This document shows positions 1 to 8,107 of a stretch of DNA of 64,000 bases, in pieces. A program made the translations under genes and the position numbers. The notes beneath the pieces are model-generated. The model was not told the DNA's origin, ran no database searches, and was given only the letters and a program-made list of their open reading frames with translations. This stretch comes from a virus. Within the stretch, counting starts at the first letter, position 1; the number at the start of each line of letters is the position of its first letter. The stretch spans positions 1-64,000 of the IMG/VR virus record IMGVR_UViG_3300045836_000088; one strand, 5' to 3'.

Positions 1-10
1 AAAAGGTACT

Positions 11-241
11 ATGGACTTAGACCTTAGAGACGAACCAATTATAGTTCGGTATTTTTATTGGTTTAAAGCACTTATATGTGTGTTTTTAGGCAGAAATAAA
101 GCCAGTTATATAGGAGATACTATAACAGTTATTAGCTATGATGAATATCAAGCATACGAGTATATATCATGGCGTAGCGTATGGGTGAAAAGGGGACTAT
201 TTAAAGGATGGCAGGTTTGCTGCGCTTCTGATTCTAATTAA
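11..241 (+). CDS. Hypothetical protein (76 aa)
   Basis: Short protein starting at ATG with an AAAAGG purine stretch just upstream. A hydrophobic stretch around residues 15-28 (FYWFKALICVFLG) could be one membrane segment; the rest is mixed polar. It is the first of a tightly packed plus-strand series with 2-20 nt gaps. I do not recognise a family. Confidence 0.55.
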   Translation: MDLDLRDEPIIVRYFYWFKALICVFLGRNKASYIGDTITVISYDEYQAYEYISWRSVWVKRGLFKGWQVCCASDSN

Positions 242-252
242 AAAATACCATA

Positions 253-657
253 ATGAACTTTGATTTTTACATAGTAAAGGGTAGTATAGCTACTCCTGAA
301 AACCCATATTTTGGTAAATTCTCAGAAGATCCAGTAGTCAATATGGATATTATGATCTCGCGTGATGAGTTCGAGGAATTTGCCAAAGCTAACACCATAC
401 CCTGCATTAACGTACCTAATGGAAGATACCATAAGGATGAGTTAGATCCAATTATTGGATTTACAGAAAATGGTGTTGATTGGCGAGTTGTTGGCAATGA
501 CGAGGATTATGGCAACGGATATGAGAGAACGTGCTTAATCAGGAAATCTTCATCCCCCGAAAAGTTAATTAAGCTATCTGATGTTGTAAAGGTGCTAGAA
601 GATCACGCGGGCCTTGAAATTGATAGTATAATTATGAGTAAAATCAAATCTCTTTAA
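253..657 (+). CDS. Hypothetical protein (134 aa)
   Basis: Acidic soluble-looking protein without signal peptide or membrane segment. It lies 11 nt after the previous gene and 2 nt before the next, so it belongs to the same plus-strand transcript. An antisense frame over its first half has no leader or operon context. No recognisable domain. Confidence 0.65.
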   Translation: MNFDFYIVKGSIATPENPYFGKFSEDPVVNMDIMISRDEFEEFAKANTIPCINVPNGRYHKDELDPIIGFTENGVDWRVVGNDEDYGNGYERTCLIRKSSSPEKLIKLSDVVKVLEDHAGLEIDSIIMSKIKSL

Positions 658-659
658 CC

Positions 660-1175
660 ATGAAAGATAACTTACAACTAAAAGCAAGATACTTTGCAAA
701 TTATTTGGGGCAAAATATTCAATATAATTTCATAACACGTGAATTTCAGGATGAAACTAGATATGCTATTTTAAATGGTCTGGATATAACTGTAAATAAT
801 TTAATAACTATCCCAGTAGATAGGAATGGTGTATTAATGTATTATTTAAGGGATAGATCGATACATGTAGATAAATGCGAATTACTACTACGCCCTATAT
901 CGTCCTTAACCGATGAAGAAGCTATACGGGTAGCTAAAATATACGCTGATACTATTACAGAAAACTACTCAAAAGAACAGCTAATAAAAGAAGGTAAGCG
1001 GCTGGTTAAGATAATGTTTGGGTATAAGGATAGTAAGTGGAATATGCTTAACATATATGCCTGCTATGAATACCTTAAATCACTATCCGTTGCAGTTCCT
1101 TGCTTTGACCCCACAACCAACCAACTCATCCCCATAGGAACACTTATAGAATGGGGGTGGATAAAACTTATTTAA
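660..1175 (+). CDS. Hypothetical protein (171 aa)
   Basis: Protein of unknown function starting two bases after the previous stop. A lysine- and tyrosine-rich central part (residues about 100-130) is followed by a C-terminal half ending in a hydrophobic IEWGWIKLI. No motif recognised. Position and composition match the other small accessory genes of this operon. Confidence 0.65.
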   Translation: MKDNLQLKARYFANYLGQNIQYNFITREFQDETRYAILNGLDITVNNLITIPVDRNGVLMYYLRDRSIHVDKCELLLRPISSLTDEEAIRVAKIYADTITENYSKEQLIKEGKRLVKIMFGYKDSKWNMLNIYACYEYLKSLSVAVPCFDPTTNQLIPIGTLIEWGWIKLI

Positions 1176-1196
1176 CACACTTTAATGATTTAAAAG

Positions 1197-1580
1197 ATGA
1201 AAGCAGAAGAATATTCATTAACAGAACTCAAATTACAGTTTGAGCAAAAAAGAAAAGAGGCAAGGGATCTTGGTAATTTAATTTTAGAATTAGAGGAAAA
1301 GCAAGAGTTACCTTTATTAAAGGAGCAGTTCGAGGGCAAATATTTCAAATTTGAAAACTCTTATGGCAGCGAAGAAAAGTGGAATGGTTACTATTTTATA
1401 AAATCAATATCTGGTCGTAACGAGATTGACGCTATAAAATTCGAAACAGATATTAATGGTAAGACTTATATAAAAAACGGCGATTACTACTCTATAAATT
1501 TGATAAAAGATGACACTGAAATATCTGAAGAAGAGTTTATGGAACATTATCAAAAAGCCTTACAAGCACTATCTATTTAA
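1197..1580 (+). CDS. Hypothetical protein with N-terminal coiled coil (127 aa)
   Basis: Residues about 5-42 are rich in E, K, L and Q in a heptad-like pattern and should form a coiled coil. The remainder has alternating aromatic and charged residues (KWNGYYFIKSI) suggesting a small beta domain. Co-directional with its neighbours; ends 2 nt before the next start. Function unknown. Confidence 0.65.
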   Translation: MKAEEYSLTELKLQFEQKRKEARDLGNLILELEEKQELPLLKEQFEGKYFKFENSYGSEEKWNGYYFIKSISGRNEIDAIKFETDINGKTYIKNGDYYSINLIKDDTEISEEEFMEHYQKALQALSI

Positions 1581-1582
1581 CC

Positions 1583-2308
1583 ATGCTAAACCAAGAAACA
1601 CTTAATAATTATAGCTGGATAACCTCAAGTGATGGTAAGTCCATAAGACCGGAAAATCCGCATAAAGAAAAGTTGGGGTATTATCCAGTGCAAGAGCTTA
1701 ACCCTAAATGGCAAACTTTTGAAAGTGATACCAAAGACCTTACCTTTCCCTGCGAAGGATTAAAACCAGGTGTTGTTTATAGGCCTAATGAGTTGCGGAT
1801 AGTTTGGCAAGATAAAAATATCTTATGTTCAGAATGGCTTGATGCCAATAAAAGTCTTTATTCCAGTTTTGAAAATTTCCAATTAAAAATGAATATTCAG
1901 TGCAGGGATTACCGTATCTGTATCAAACTTGCAGAAGGAAAGCAATCAGATCATATTGCCGATGGCGGGAAAATGATAGAAGAAAAGCAACAACTGACCG
2001 ACACGAATGTCGGCCAGTCAACGGTTGAGGCGGCAGAGCAGGCAGCAAGGTTAGAAAGCCAAATTCTCGATGATAACCAAACAATGCTTTTGGCTGTAGA
2101 AGAGTATATAGGTAAAAATATTCTTTATAGCGATCTTGACATTTTCAAAGCAGGCGCAAAATGGCAACTCCAAAATATCAATTTGGATGAAATACTGGAA
2201 CTGATAGCAAGCCGGGCGAAAACAGATCCTAACTGGATGAATTGTATTGTTGATAAACAATCTATCCTAGACTGCAAAGAAGATATTATTAAACTTTTAG
2301 GTAAATAA
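1583..2308 (+). CDS. Hypothetical two-part phage protein (241 aa)
   Basis: The N-terminal part (about 1-130) has conserved-looking W, P and Y residues. The C-terminal part (about 160-241) carries an FKAGAKWQ-type helix often seen at the ends of small Bacteroidota phage proteins. The linker is Q/E/A-rich. A GC-rich hairpin (1994-2017) sits in the DNA encoding the linker, so the gene may be a fusion of two modules. No function assigned. Confidence 0.6.
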   Translation: MLNQETLNNYSWITSSDGKSIRPENPHKEKLGYYPVQELNPKWQTFESDTKDLTFPCEGLKPGVVYRPNELRIVWQDKNILCSEWLDANKSLYSSFENFQLKMNIQCRDYRICIKLAEGKQSDHIADGGKMIEEKQQLTDTNVGQSTVEAAEQAARLESQILDDNQTMLLAVEEYIGKNILYSDLDIFKAGAKWQLQNINLDEILELIASRAKTDPNWMNCIVDKQSILDCKEDIIKLLGK

Positions 2309-2360
2309 CCCCCTCAAAAGCCCACCCCTTATTGGCATATCTTTAAAATAAAAAAAGTTT

Positions 2361-2876
2361 ATGTCAACAGTAACCAATACGGCTATACAGCATGAAACAT
2401 TTATCCAAAAAGTAGAAGAACTTGCAGAACGTTTTGGAGAATGGGTAGCCCAAGAATTTCATAGTGCCAGTAACCTCTATAACGAATTAAGCGACCTTGA
2501 AAAGAAAGGTGCTACTTGGGCTTATGGCGTAATAGCAATCGTTAATAAGAACTTAGATAAAGACGCGGTAGTAATACTGCCCATTATTCAAAAAGCCTTT
2601 CCTGACCTCTCTATTGACGTATTACACGGCTTTGTAGATACTGTACTTAATGATCTTAATGCAGTACAATCAAATGTACCTGTAACTTTAGAAGACGCCT
2701 TAAATGCCTTAGTAAAATACTTAGGTACCTTTAAAGGTAATGCTTGGGCGCAGGTAAGCCAAAGTTTAGGAAACTTACTAGCTATTGCCTTTTCTCCTGA
2801 AACTCCTATTCAAAAGTTTATTCAGGTAGCAGAATTAGTATATCAGGTAGTAGTAAAGCCTTTATTAGACTTGTAA
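2361..2876 (+). CDS. Hypothetical all-helical protein (171 aa)
   Basis: Mostly alpha-helical, with regularly spaced hydrophobics and a hydrophobic C-terminal helix (residues about 145-171, ending VVVKPLLDL). No export signal. A clear inverted repeat follows the stop codon (2890-2918), so this is probably the last gene of a transcript. No family recognised. Confidence 0.65.
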   Translation: MSTVTNTAIQHETFIQKVEELAERFGEWVAQEFHSASNLYNELSDLEKKGATWAYGVIAIVNKNLDKDAVVILPIIQKAFPDLSIDVLHGFVDTVLNDLNAVQSNVPVTLEDALNALVKYLGTFKGNAWAQVSQSLGNLLAIAFSPETPIQKFIQVAELVYQVVVKPLLDL

Positions 2877-2889
2877 AAAGATTTTTAAG

Positions 2890-2918
2890 AGCATAGGCGG
2901 TATTTCCCTGCCTATGCT
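2890..2918 (+). terminator. Hairpin after the 171-aa gene
   Basis: Arms AGCATAGGC (2890-2898) and GCCTATGCT (2910-2918) pair perfectly around an 11-nt loop, 14 nt after the stop codon. The following tract TATTTAA is only moderately T-rich, so termination may be partial. Confidence 0.55.
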
Positions 2919-2954
2919 TATTTAACCCCTCAACCTAAAGCAAACTAAAAGATT

Positions 2955-3149
2955 ATGAAAAAGATATTTAAAGATTTTGAAGGGGATGAATTAAATATAT
3001 CCGTAACCTCTGTTGTTTTTATTGATGCCGCTAAAAGTAGCTTAGTATTTGATGCTAAATCGGCAAAGGCATTAGCTGAATGGCTTTTACAGGCCGTTAA
3101 CGAGAAAATTAATAACGGGAGCGCGGTTGGTTTAAAAACGAACGCTTAA
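2955..3149 (+). CDS. Hypothetical protein (64 aa)
   Basis: Small acidic protein with an A-rich leader (AACTAAAAGATT before ATG). A beta-like N-terminal half is followed by a helix with alternating Ala and Lys (residues about 34-50). Unknown family. It lies just after the hairpin at 2890-2918 and may belong to a read-through or new transcript. Confidence 0.6.
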   Translation: MKKIFKDFEGDELNISVTSVVFIDAAKSSLVFDAKSAKALAEWLLQAVNEKINNGSAVGLKTNA

Positions 3150-3174
3150 CTCTTTCTAACCAATACTAACAATT

Positions 3175-3390
3175 ATGAAAACACTTACTAAGAAGCAAAA
3201 ATTCGTACTGGAAGAAGTTAAGAAAGGTGGCTCTTTATTGGAAGAAGTACTATCTGGCAAGCTGTACTTTTCAGACAGTGAAGGCAATTGCCACATTATC
3301 CATCAAGCAACTCTTGAAAAGTTGTGTCGTTTAGATTTACTTCAAATAGGCCACCCTCCAGCATTGGATTTAATTCGATATATCGTCTAA
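3175..3390 (+). CDS. Hypothetical protein (71 aa)
   Basis: Small charged protein preceded by the leader CTAACCAATACTAACAATT, a pattern repeated after its own stop. Its start MKTLTKKQKFVLEEV suggests a short amphipathic helix, perhaps part of a small DNA- or RNA-binding fold, but no family is recognised. Confidence 0.6.
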   Translation: MKTLTKKQKFVLEEVKKGGSLLEEVLSGKLYFSDSEGNCHIIHQATLEKLCRLDLLQIGHPPALDLIRYIV

Positions 3391-3429
3391 CCAATACTAA
3401 TTACTTACCCCCTTTAAAAAAAAATAGAT

Positions 3430-3606
3430 ATGGAAATACATACTCAGCTCAAATGGATTGTAATATGTCTAGCCGGAATGATATTCTTTATGTTCAGAGC
3501 GTGCTATTGTTTTGATAATCGCATTTACGGACCGTTTGTGATTGATCTGTTTTTGGTATTTGCCTATCCGTCTGTAATTATTCTTGCCCAAATTTTTAGA
3601 AAATAA
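3430..3606 (+). CDS. Small two-helix membrane protein (58 aa)
   Basis: Short gene read directly from the sequence: ATG at 3430, TAA at 3604-3606. Two hydrophobic segments, about residues 9-24 (WIVICLAGMIFFMF) and 36-55 (FVIDLFLVFAYPSVIILAQI), predict a hairpin membrane protein with a Cys-rich loop. It follows an A-rich leader. Could be a superinfection or membrane-modifying factor; function unknown. Confidence 0.6.
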   Translation: MEIHTQLKWIVICLAGMIFFMFRACYCFDNRIYGPFVIDLFLVFAYPSVIILAQIFRK

Positions 3607-3647
3607 AGCCCCAGTAATTTATTTAATACAGCTAAATAGTAAATACA

Positions 3648-3884
3648 ATGACCGAGGAAGAATTTAAACGTCGTTCCTTCAAGCATAGTCAGCCATTAGA
3701 TTATGTGAACCCGCGTACTAATGATCGCTTAGAGTGCCTACTCACTGCTGTAAACTTTGATCATGGCACTTTTTGTTTATGGGTAATACCATTTGATAAC
3801 GAAACTGCCTATTGCGAAGGCTATGATTTTTGGGTGAGCTACGAGCATGTATTCCCGCCTAAACATAAATTAAAGAAGGCTTAA
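3648..3884 (+). CDS. Hypothetical protein (78 aa)
   Basis: Soluble small protein with a basic start and end and a W/Y/F-rich middle. It is the last gene of the left plus-strand block and converges on minus-strand genes beginning at 3918. No strong terminator is visible between them. Function unknown. Confidence 0.6.
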   Translation: MTEEEFKRRSFKHSQPLDYVNPRTNDRLECLLTAVNFDHGTFCLWVIPFDNETAYCEGYDFWVSYEHVFPPKHKLKKA

Positions 3885-3917
3885 CCCTACATGAAGCAGA
3901 GCGAAGCTAAAACCCTG

Positions 3918-4010
3918 CTATCCCCAAACAGTACAGATAAAGCATATAATAGCTCCTGCTATACATATAAGCCCACATAGCTTATCTCCATTGGTAAATA
4001 TGTTTTTCAT
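3918..4010 (-). CDS. Tiny single-pass membrane protein (30 aa)
   Basis: Very short minus-strand gene read from the sequence (ATG at 4010, TAG at 3918-3920). A short polar N-terminus (MKNIFTNGDK) precedes one hydrophobic segment, residues about 11-29, rich in Ile, Cys, Ala and Gly. It is the last minus-strand gene before the convergent plus-strand block. Small size keeps this tentative. Confidence 0.4.
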   Translation of the reverse strand: MKNIFTNGDKLCGLICIAGAIICFICTVWG

Positions 4011-4050
4011 AGGTAGATGTAATTACTGATAAATTATTTTCCTTATATTC

Positions 4051-4305
4051 TTACTGATCTCCTCCAGCTTGATTTCGTAAAGCTTCTTTAGTCTCATTAA
4101 CTTTTCTAACTCTTTCGATTTCTCGCTGGAGGGAGTGGATTGCTTTTTCAAGGTCTTCTATTTCTTTATTTGGGTCTTTAAATCCGGCTCTACAGATGTA
4201 CTTTATGGCATTACCTCTACTATAGTTTAAGTTCTTAGCGTGGATAAAGTCCATTACTTCTATGCCGCCTTGTGTATAATGTGATGGTGAAAAAACTGCG
4301 CTCAT
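4051..4305 (-). CDS. DUF3310 family protein (84 aa)
   Basis: Matches the DUF3310 (SaV-like) pattern: an HY-x-GGIEVMDF start, then GNAIKYICRAG and a KEIEDLEKAIHSL helix. Such proteins are common in phage genomes, often near nucleotide or DNA metabolism genes; their activity is not settled. Its start overlaps the stop of the upstream endonuclease VII-like gene by one base (TAATG), implying translational coupling. Confidence 0.8.
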   Translation of the reverse strand: MSAVFSPSHYTQGGIEVMDFIHAKNLNYSRGNAIKYICRAGFKDPNKEIEDLEKAIHSLQREIERVRKVNETKEALRNQAGGDQ

Positions 4306-4730
4306 TAGGCTACTTTTATTTTGGATTTTGTTAAATAATTAATTGCATTTCCGATAATTGAAATATCTTCTTTTAAAAGTCCTATTGCCCTGTTACATGG
4401 GTCACAAAGAAGCCCCCTTATCTGTCCTGTATCATGGCAATGGTCAACACAAAGATGTTTCTTCCTGCCTGCCATGCTCTCTGCCGCAGTCCTGTTACAT
4501 ATCGCGCATCTATTGTTTTGGCTCGCCAATATTTCATTATATGATGCTACGGTAAGTCCGTACATTTTAAATAAGTCATACTCGCGTTCATAACCCTCTC
4601 TGCGTTTAAGCTTCTTTGGGTATTTTTTATAACACTCTTTGCATTTTGATTTAACGCCACATGGTCTATTGTTTCTCTTGTGATATTCAGTTAGCGGTTT
4701 ATTTATTTTACAGGTGCTGCAAACTTTCAT
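4305..4730 (-). CDS. Endonuclease VII-like HNH nuclease (141 aa)
   Basis: The C-terminal half shows the recombination endonuclease VII signature: CAICNRTA (about 75-82), then CVDHCHDTG and GLLCDPCNRAIGLLKE, where paired cysteines bind zinc and the D-H-C-H segment forms the beta-beta-alpha-metal site. The N-terminus has extra Cys pairs (CSTC, CKEC). Phage T4 EndoVII resolves branched DNA before packaging; here it may resolve or trim late DNA. Sits between DUF3310 and the phosphoesterase. Confidence 0.8.
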   Translation of the reverse strand: MKVCSTCKINKPLTEYHKRNNRPCGVKSKCKECYKKYPKKLKRREGYEREYDLFKMYGLTVASYNEILASQNNRCAICNRTAAESMAGRKKHLCVDHCHDTGQIRGLLCDPCNRAIGLLKEDISIIGNAINYLTKSKIKVA

Positions 4731-4740
4731 ATTTGAGGAA

Positions 4741-5982
4741 TTAGAATAAATGTGTAGTTCTTGTTATTTGCCCGTATATAGGGCAGTGAATAAATGCTTC
4801 CATAGCCTTAGGAGCATGAACAAACCCTTTAGTAAAATGCCATCTATCCGTACCGCTAATGCTCCTTACATATTCTACGTTACAATAATCTTCAGCTACT
4901 AAGGATAAACCAGTATTAAGTACTGTTACGCCCCTATAATCTTTCTCTTGCGCTACGCTTTCAGTACCTTTCTTAGCGGTTTTCTTTTTGTGGTGGATAT
5001 GATGGCAATACCAATAAGCATATTTGCTTAACGACCATGCGGCTTTGGCTTCAGTTTTCATTAAGTCCGGCAACTCTGATTCTTTAGCACCGTCAGCATG
5101 TGTAAGGCCAATTAAGGATGTGCCATACTGTACGTACTTTCTATGAATAGGGTCACAATCGAAAGTGATATTATGATTATTATGGTAATGGGATCTGATT
5201 GCATCCGCTAAGAAAAAGCCACTCACAAAATCATGATTCGATGGACAGAAAACAAAGTGTACATCTGCAATAGTTAAGAGCCTGTCTATAGCCGCTATTG
5301 TAGCCCTTTTAGCAGATAAATAATGCTCATGCCACATTCTGTCAGTATCTTGTGGTGTACCTGATGTAGTGGTTCTAAAAGCGTTATCAGTATGCAGTAT
5401 ATCATTACCACCAACAAAGATTATCTTTTCAAAATCATAGCCTGAAACTTTGTTTATCAATCCTTCGATACCATCCGCAAATCTCTTTTCAGTTAGAGAT
5501 AAGTTTGATTCCTCGCCCGTTTCTGTAGCACTTGAGTATTTGCCAAAGTGAGCGTCAGCAGGGTCTACTACAAGTAAATAAGGATGTTGGTATTGAGGAC
5601 GTTTGATAACTGGATATACAGGTGCATGAGCTTTCATTTCAGCAACTATGCTATCCTTTATCTCATTGTATGTAGGTGCTTTTTCGCCTTTTACATGGAT
5701 AGATAAATGCTTGCCTTTCCACCAAAAGTTAGATACTTTTTCAGGGTTTATCCCTCTTTCAGCACATTCCACCTCCAGTTCAGATACGCTGTCCGGTAAT
5801 AAACCTTCGGTACGCTGTTTTGCTACCGCTCTACCTATTCTTTTACGTAAGGCATTTTCAGTAGTAACAGATTGTGCGCCATGCTGCTTAATAACATCCC
5901 TTGCGGCTTTCCGCAACGAGGCACCTTCCGTTACTACTTTATCAACCCCGTCCTGAATAAGTGCATTTAGGTCAACACTCAT
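4741..5982 (-). CDS. Calcineurin-like metallophosphoesterase (413 aa)
   Basis: Residues about 135-335 contain the metallophosphoesterase motifs in order: D-x-H (D143, H145), GGND (191-194), SNHD (248-251, variant of GNHD), THAD near 294-297 and HxH (H328, H330). These bind two metals and hydrolyse phosphoesters. The first ~60 residues are helical with a repeated R/K-rich pattern, possibly a DNA-binding part. Phages often carry such enzymes near lysis and tail genes; substrate unknown (DNA or nucleotide plausible). Confidence 0.75.
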   Translation of the reverse strand: MSVDLNALIQDGVDKVVTEGASLRKAARDVIKQHGAQSVTTENALRKRIGRAVAKQRTEGLLPDSVSELEVECAERGINPEKVSNFWWKGKHLSIHVKGEKAPTYNEIKDSIVAEMKAHAPVYPVIKRPQYQHPYLLVVDPADAHFGKYSSATETGEESNLSLTEKRFADGIEGLINKVSGYDFEKIIFVGGNDILHTDNAFRTTTSGTPQDTDRMWHEHYLSAKRATIAAIDRLLTIADVHFVFCPSNHDFVSGFFLADAIRSHYHNNHNITFDCDPIHRKYVQYGTSLIGLTHADGAKESELPDLMKTEAKAAWSLSKYAYWYCHHIHHKKKTAKKGTESVAQEKDYRGVTVLNTGLSLVAEDYCNVEYVRSISGTDRWHFTKGFVHAPKAMEAFIHCPIYGQITRTTHLF

Positions 5983-5985
5983 TAT

Positions 5986-6366
5986 TTATTGTTGAGGTTG
6001 AGAATTAGCAGATACTTGCTCTACTATATTTGTCAATTGCTGCATAGCTTGATCTTCTGTGCCTAAAACACCTTTTACAGCGGCATCTTTAACTACAGCT
6101 ACATCCTGAATTAAGGCAGGTATATCCTGAATAAGAGCAGCAGGGTTTTTAAGGTCATTAGAGAGCTTATCAACGTTCTTTTGGGTTAACTGAGCTATGA
6201 GTACCCCACCGAAGCAATGCTTTACTATATCTTCTGTAATAGCGTCAGATAAGAAGTGTGCTTTACAGGCTTCAAGTGCTATAACGGCAACAACGAGTAA
6301 GGCAATCTGTACACCGACAAAATAAGGGTGTGCCGGAGAAAATAGTCTCTGAAATAATGTCTTCAT
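5986..6366 (-). CDS. Membrane-anchored protein, possible lysis accessory (126 aa)
   Basis: One clear hydrophobic segment at residues about 16-32 (FVGVQIALLVVAVIALE), perhaps a weak second near 50-60, then a soluble helical tail rich in Asp, Val and Gln. It ends 3 nt before the metallophosphoesterase start and lies downstream of the lysozyme. A holin/spanin-type role is possible but rests only on position and topology. Confidence 0.55.
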   Translation of the reverse strand: MKTLFQRLFSPAHPYFVGVQIALLVVAVIALEACKAHFLSDAITEDIVKHCFGGVLIAQLTQKNVDKLSNDLKNPAALIQDIPALIQDVAVVKDAAVKGVLGTEDQAMQQLTNIVEQVSANSQPQQ

Positions 6367-6440
6367 GTTCTTTGTTTCTTTTGTTACCTCTAAGTTGGCT
6401 ATTAAAACAAAGCAGTTTTGATGGGGTATAAAAGCGAAAA

Positions 6441-6469
6441 AACCGTCTTAGCCTCGCGCCTTGACGGTT
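6441..6469 (-). terminator. Terminator after lysozyme
   Basis: Arms AACCGTC (6441-6447) and GACGGTT (6463-6469). Read on the minus strand the hairpin is followed by TTTTTTCGC, a standard intrinsic terminator, placed downstream of the lysozyme gene. Genes at 5986 and 4741 would then need read-through or their own promoter. Confidence 0.75.
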
Positions 6470-6509
6470 CCCAACCTAAACCTAAACACTATTATGAAAA
6501 ACTAATTAA

Positions 6510-7064
6510 CTATGCTACGCTCTTATAAGGAGTTATTCTTGAATACCAACTTGCTTTAAATTGTCCCTGAGTAGGGTCATGCTGAATAATGGCATCATAG
6601 TAATCTTTACGTAACTCATTAAACTTGCCTAATACTACTGCCGGACTTTGGCTATTTACAGCCTCTATAGTCTTATCGCCAATAATCCCATCTGATAATA
6701 CACCTACTGCCTTTTGTAAGAGCCTTGCACTTCTCCCTGTTCCTGCATTTACACCAAAGTCAACTACTGCATTTGCTATCTGTTGATCTTTGATTTTATC
6801 AAGGTTCAAGGGGTTCCAAAAGTTAGCTTTATAGAATGACTTTACTAAGCTCATTAAGGTGCTATTATCCATTAATAAGCTATCTAAGGATTCATTAGGC
6901 TTTTTATTAGCTTTAATGGTATCTATGGTAGGCCATCCGCTCCACTTAGGCCAGTAAACACGGGAAATTCCAAATGCAGTTTCTTGTCCGTGGTCATTCT
7001 TATTCCAAGAATAGCCTCCTTCATGCCGGAGAATTAAACCTATTGCATTCTGAAAATCTGCCAT
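6510..7064 (-). CDS. GH108-type phage lysozyme (184 aa)
   Basis: Starts MADFQNAIGLILRHEGGY. The EGGY motif with E15 is the catalytic region of glycoside hydrolase family 108 muramidases, followed by ETAFGIS. The C-terminal part (NAVVDFGVNAGTGRSA, then LLQKAVG and GDKTIEAVN) matches the associated peptidoglycan-binding domain. I chose the ATG at 7064, which has AAGGTAAATTTGGGT before it; the longer frame to 7160 adds an unrelated basic tail. No signal peptide, so release probably needs a holin. Confidence 0.88.
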   Translation of the reverse strand: MADFQNAIGLILRHEGGYSWNKNDHGQETAFGISRVYWPKWSGWPTIDTIKANKKPNESLDSLLMDNSTLMSLVKSFYKANFWNPLNLDKIKDQQIANAVVDFGVNAGTGRSARLLQKAVGVLSDGIIGDKTIEAVNSQSPAVVLGKFNELRKDYYDAIIQHDPTQGQFKASWYSRITPYKSVA

Positions 7065-7136
7065 ACCCAAATTTACCTTGAATACTAAGGCGTTTTTTAA
7101 GAGTCTTATTTGTCTAATATTTATATTTTTGATTAA

Positions 7137-7412
7137 ATGAAGCCTAAGCGGAAAAAACATAGAAGCGAGAGTGATAAGAGATCCAATCCTACCAGTATCA
7201 GAATTAAAATAATTAATGAAACTAAAGGGACATTCTCAGAGGGTAGATTAGGAAAAATATTTAAGATAGTTAAAGAGAAATCATGGCATCAACCCCGCTC
7301 ATATTATAAAATACATCAATTGGAAATATCAAAACTTAATTTAGGACGAGATGTACGAGTAAGCAAAGATGATGTTGAGATTTATGATGAAATCCCAAGA
7401 TGGGGAAAATAA
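7137..7412 (+). CDS. Small basic hypothetical protein (91 aa)
   Basis: Isolated plus-strand gene between minus-strand lysis genes. The N-terminus is very basic (MKPKRKKHRSESDKR), suggesting nucleic-acid binding. A TATTTTTG box (TAnnTTTG type) lies at 7124-7131, only 5 nt before the ATG, so its message would be almost leaderless if the box is used; no properly spaced -33 element was seen. Could be a moron-type gene. Confidence 0.5.
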   Translation: MKPKRKKHRSESDKRSNPTSIRIKIINETKGTFSEGRLGKIFKIVKEKSWHQPRSYYKIHQLEISKLNLGRDVRVSKDDVEIYDEIPRWGK

Positions 7413-7416
7413 AAAA

Positions 7417-7439
7417 GCCCCACTTCGAGTAAGTGAGGC
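7417..7439 (-). terminator. Intrinsic terminator, holin side
   Basis: GCCCCACTT (7417-7425) faces AAGTGAGGC (7431-7439). On the minus strand the stem has one G-U pair and is followed by TTTTTTATTTT. It would end transcription from the holin-like gene. It also lies 5 nt after the plus-strand 91-aa gene. Confidence 0.75.
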
Positions 7440-7473
7440 CAGCCATATATGTATAACAGTTCGAGAAAAAATC

Positions 7474-7719
7474 TTATTTACGTCTGCTTTTAAACCATTT
7501 TACCACTGCGCTAATCGCCGAAAATACCGCCATTAAAAACCCTACCAGTACCGTAGTCCCCTTTAAATAAGCCTGACAAACAGGATCTGTAAGCAACGCT
7601 GATACCCAACTCCCCCCAATACTTAATACCACTCCTCCACTCAATAACTTCAAGTCCTTATTTGAGCCAAGACTAATTAATACATGACTATATAAGTCCC
7701 TTAACTGTGCATAGCTCAT
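7474..7719 (-). CDS. Holin-like two-helix membrane protein (81 aa)
   Basis: Two hydrophobic segments, residues about 26-44 and 54-74, separated by a short loop and followed by a basic tail (KWFKSRRK). Size, topology and position one gene upstream of the lysozyme are typical of phage holins, which permeabilise the inner membrane at lysis. No family-specific motif was recognised, so the name is by architecture and context. Confidence 0.6.
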   Translation of the reverse strand: MSYAQLRDLYSHVLISLGSNKDLKLLSGGVVLSIGGSWVSALLTDPVCQAYLKGTTVLVGFLMAVFSAISAVVKWFKSRRK

Positions 7720-7812
7720 TCTTTCTTACTATTATATCGTGATTTAATACTACCCTTTTCATACCCTTAAAAATAAGGTATTAGGTATAGTGATTTTAAG
7801 GCATAAAAAAAG

Positions 7813-7840
7813 CCGGAAGTTACTTATTACCACTTTGCGG
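7813..7840 (-). terminator. Possible terminator overlapping the 91-aa exported gene
   Basis: On the minus strand CCGCAAAGT and ACTTCCGG form an imperfect stem (one bulge) followed by TTTTTTTATGCC. The hairpin overlaps the last codons of the gene ending at 7820. Confidence 0.35.
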
Positions 7841-8095
7841 TACGTACCGCTGATAGATCATCTTTTGCAGCCTGTCCAGAAATGAAGAAGCATCATAGGC
7901 TTCTTTAGCTGATACATGGTCAGCATCAGGAAGCATTTTTTTAAATGTTTCTATAGCCTGATATAGGGTGATGGCGCTTTGTTTGGTAATGGCAAATACA
8001 CCGGATGTATCTTGCTTTACAGTATCTTTTTTAGCTTGAGCAAAGCTTGCCAGAGCTACCCCAGCAAGCAATAATGTTAATATTAAGGTTTTCAT
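7820..8095 (-). CDS. Small exported protein (91 aa)
   Basis: Classical Sec signal peptide at residues 1 to about 21 (MKTLILTLLLAGVALASFAQA), with likely cleavage near FAQA, then a charged mature domain of about 70 residues that looks helical. It directly follows the large signal-peptide-bearing SGNH protein, so both would be exported. Function unknown; a periplasmic role in lysis or surface modification is possible. Confidence 0.65.
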   Translation of the reverse strand: MKTLILTLLLAGVALASFAQAKKDTVKQDTSGVFAITKQSAITLYQAIETFKKMLPDADHVSAKEAYDASSFLDRLQKMIYQRYVPQSGNK

Positions 8096-8107
8096 TTGTT
8101 CATTTGT

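Noticed and set aside
3324-3515. 63-aa plus-strand frame
   Set aside because: It overlaps the end of one small gene and the start of the better-supported membrane protein at 3430 in another frame, with no leader.
6470-6512. Plus-strand gene starting ATGAAAAAC after the lysozyme terminator
   Set aside because: The frame stops after three codons; only a leader-like sequence remains.
7065-7160. N-terminal extension of the lysozyme
   Set aside because: The extension is unrelated to GH108 and lies opposite the start of the plus-strand 91-aa gene; ATG at 7064 has a better leader.
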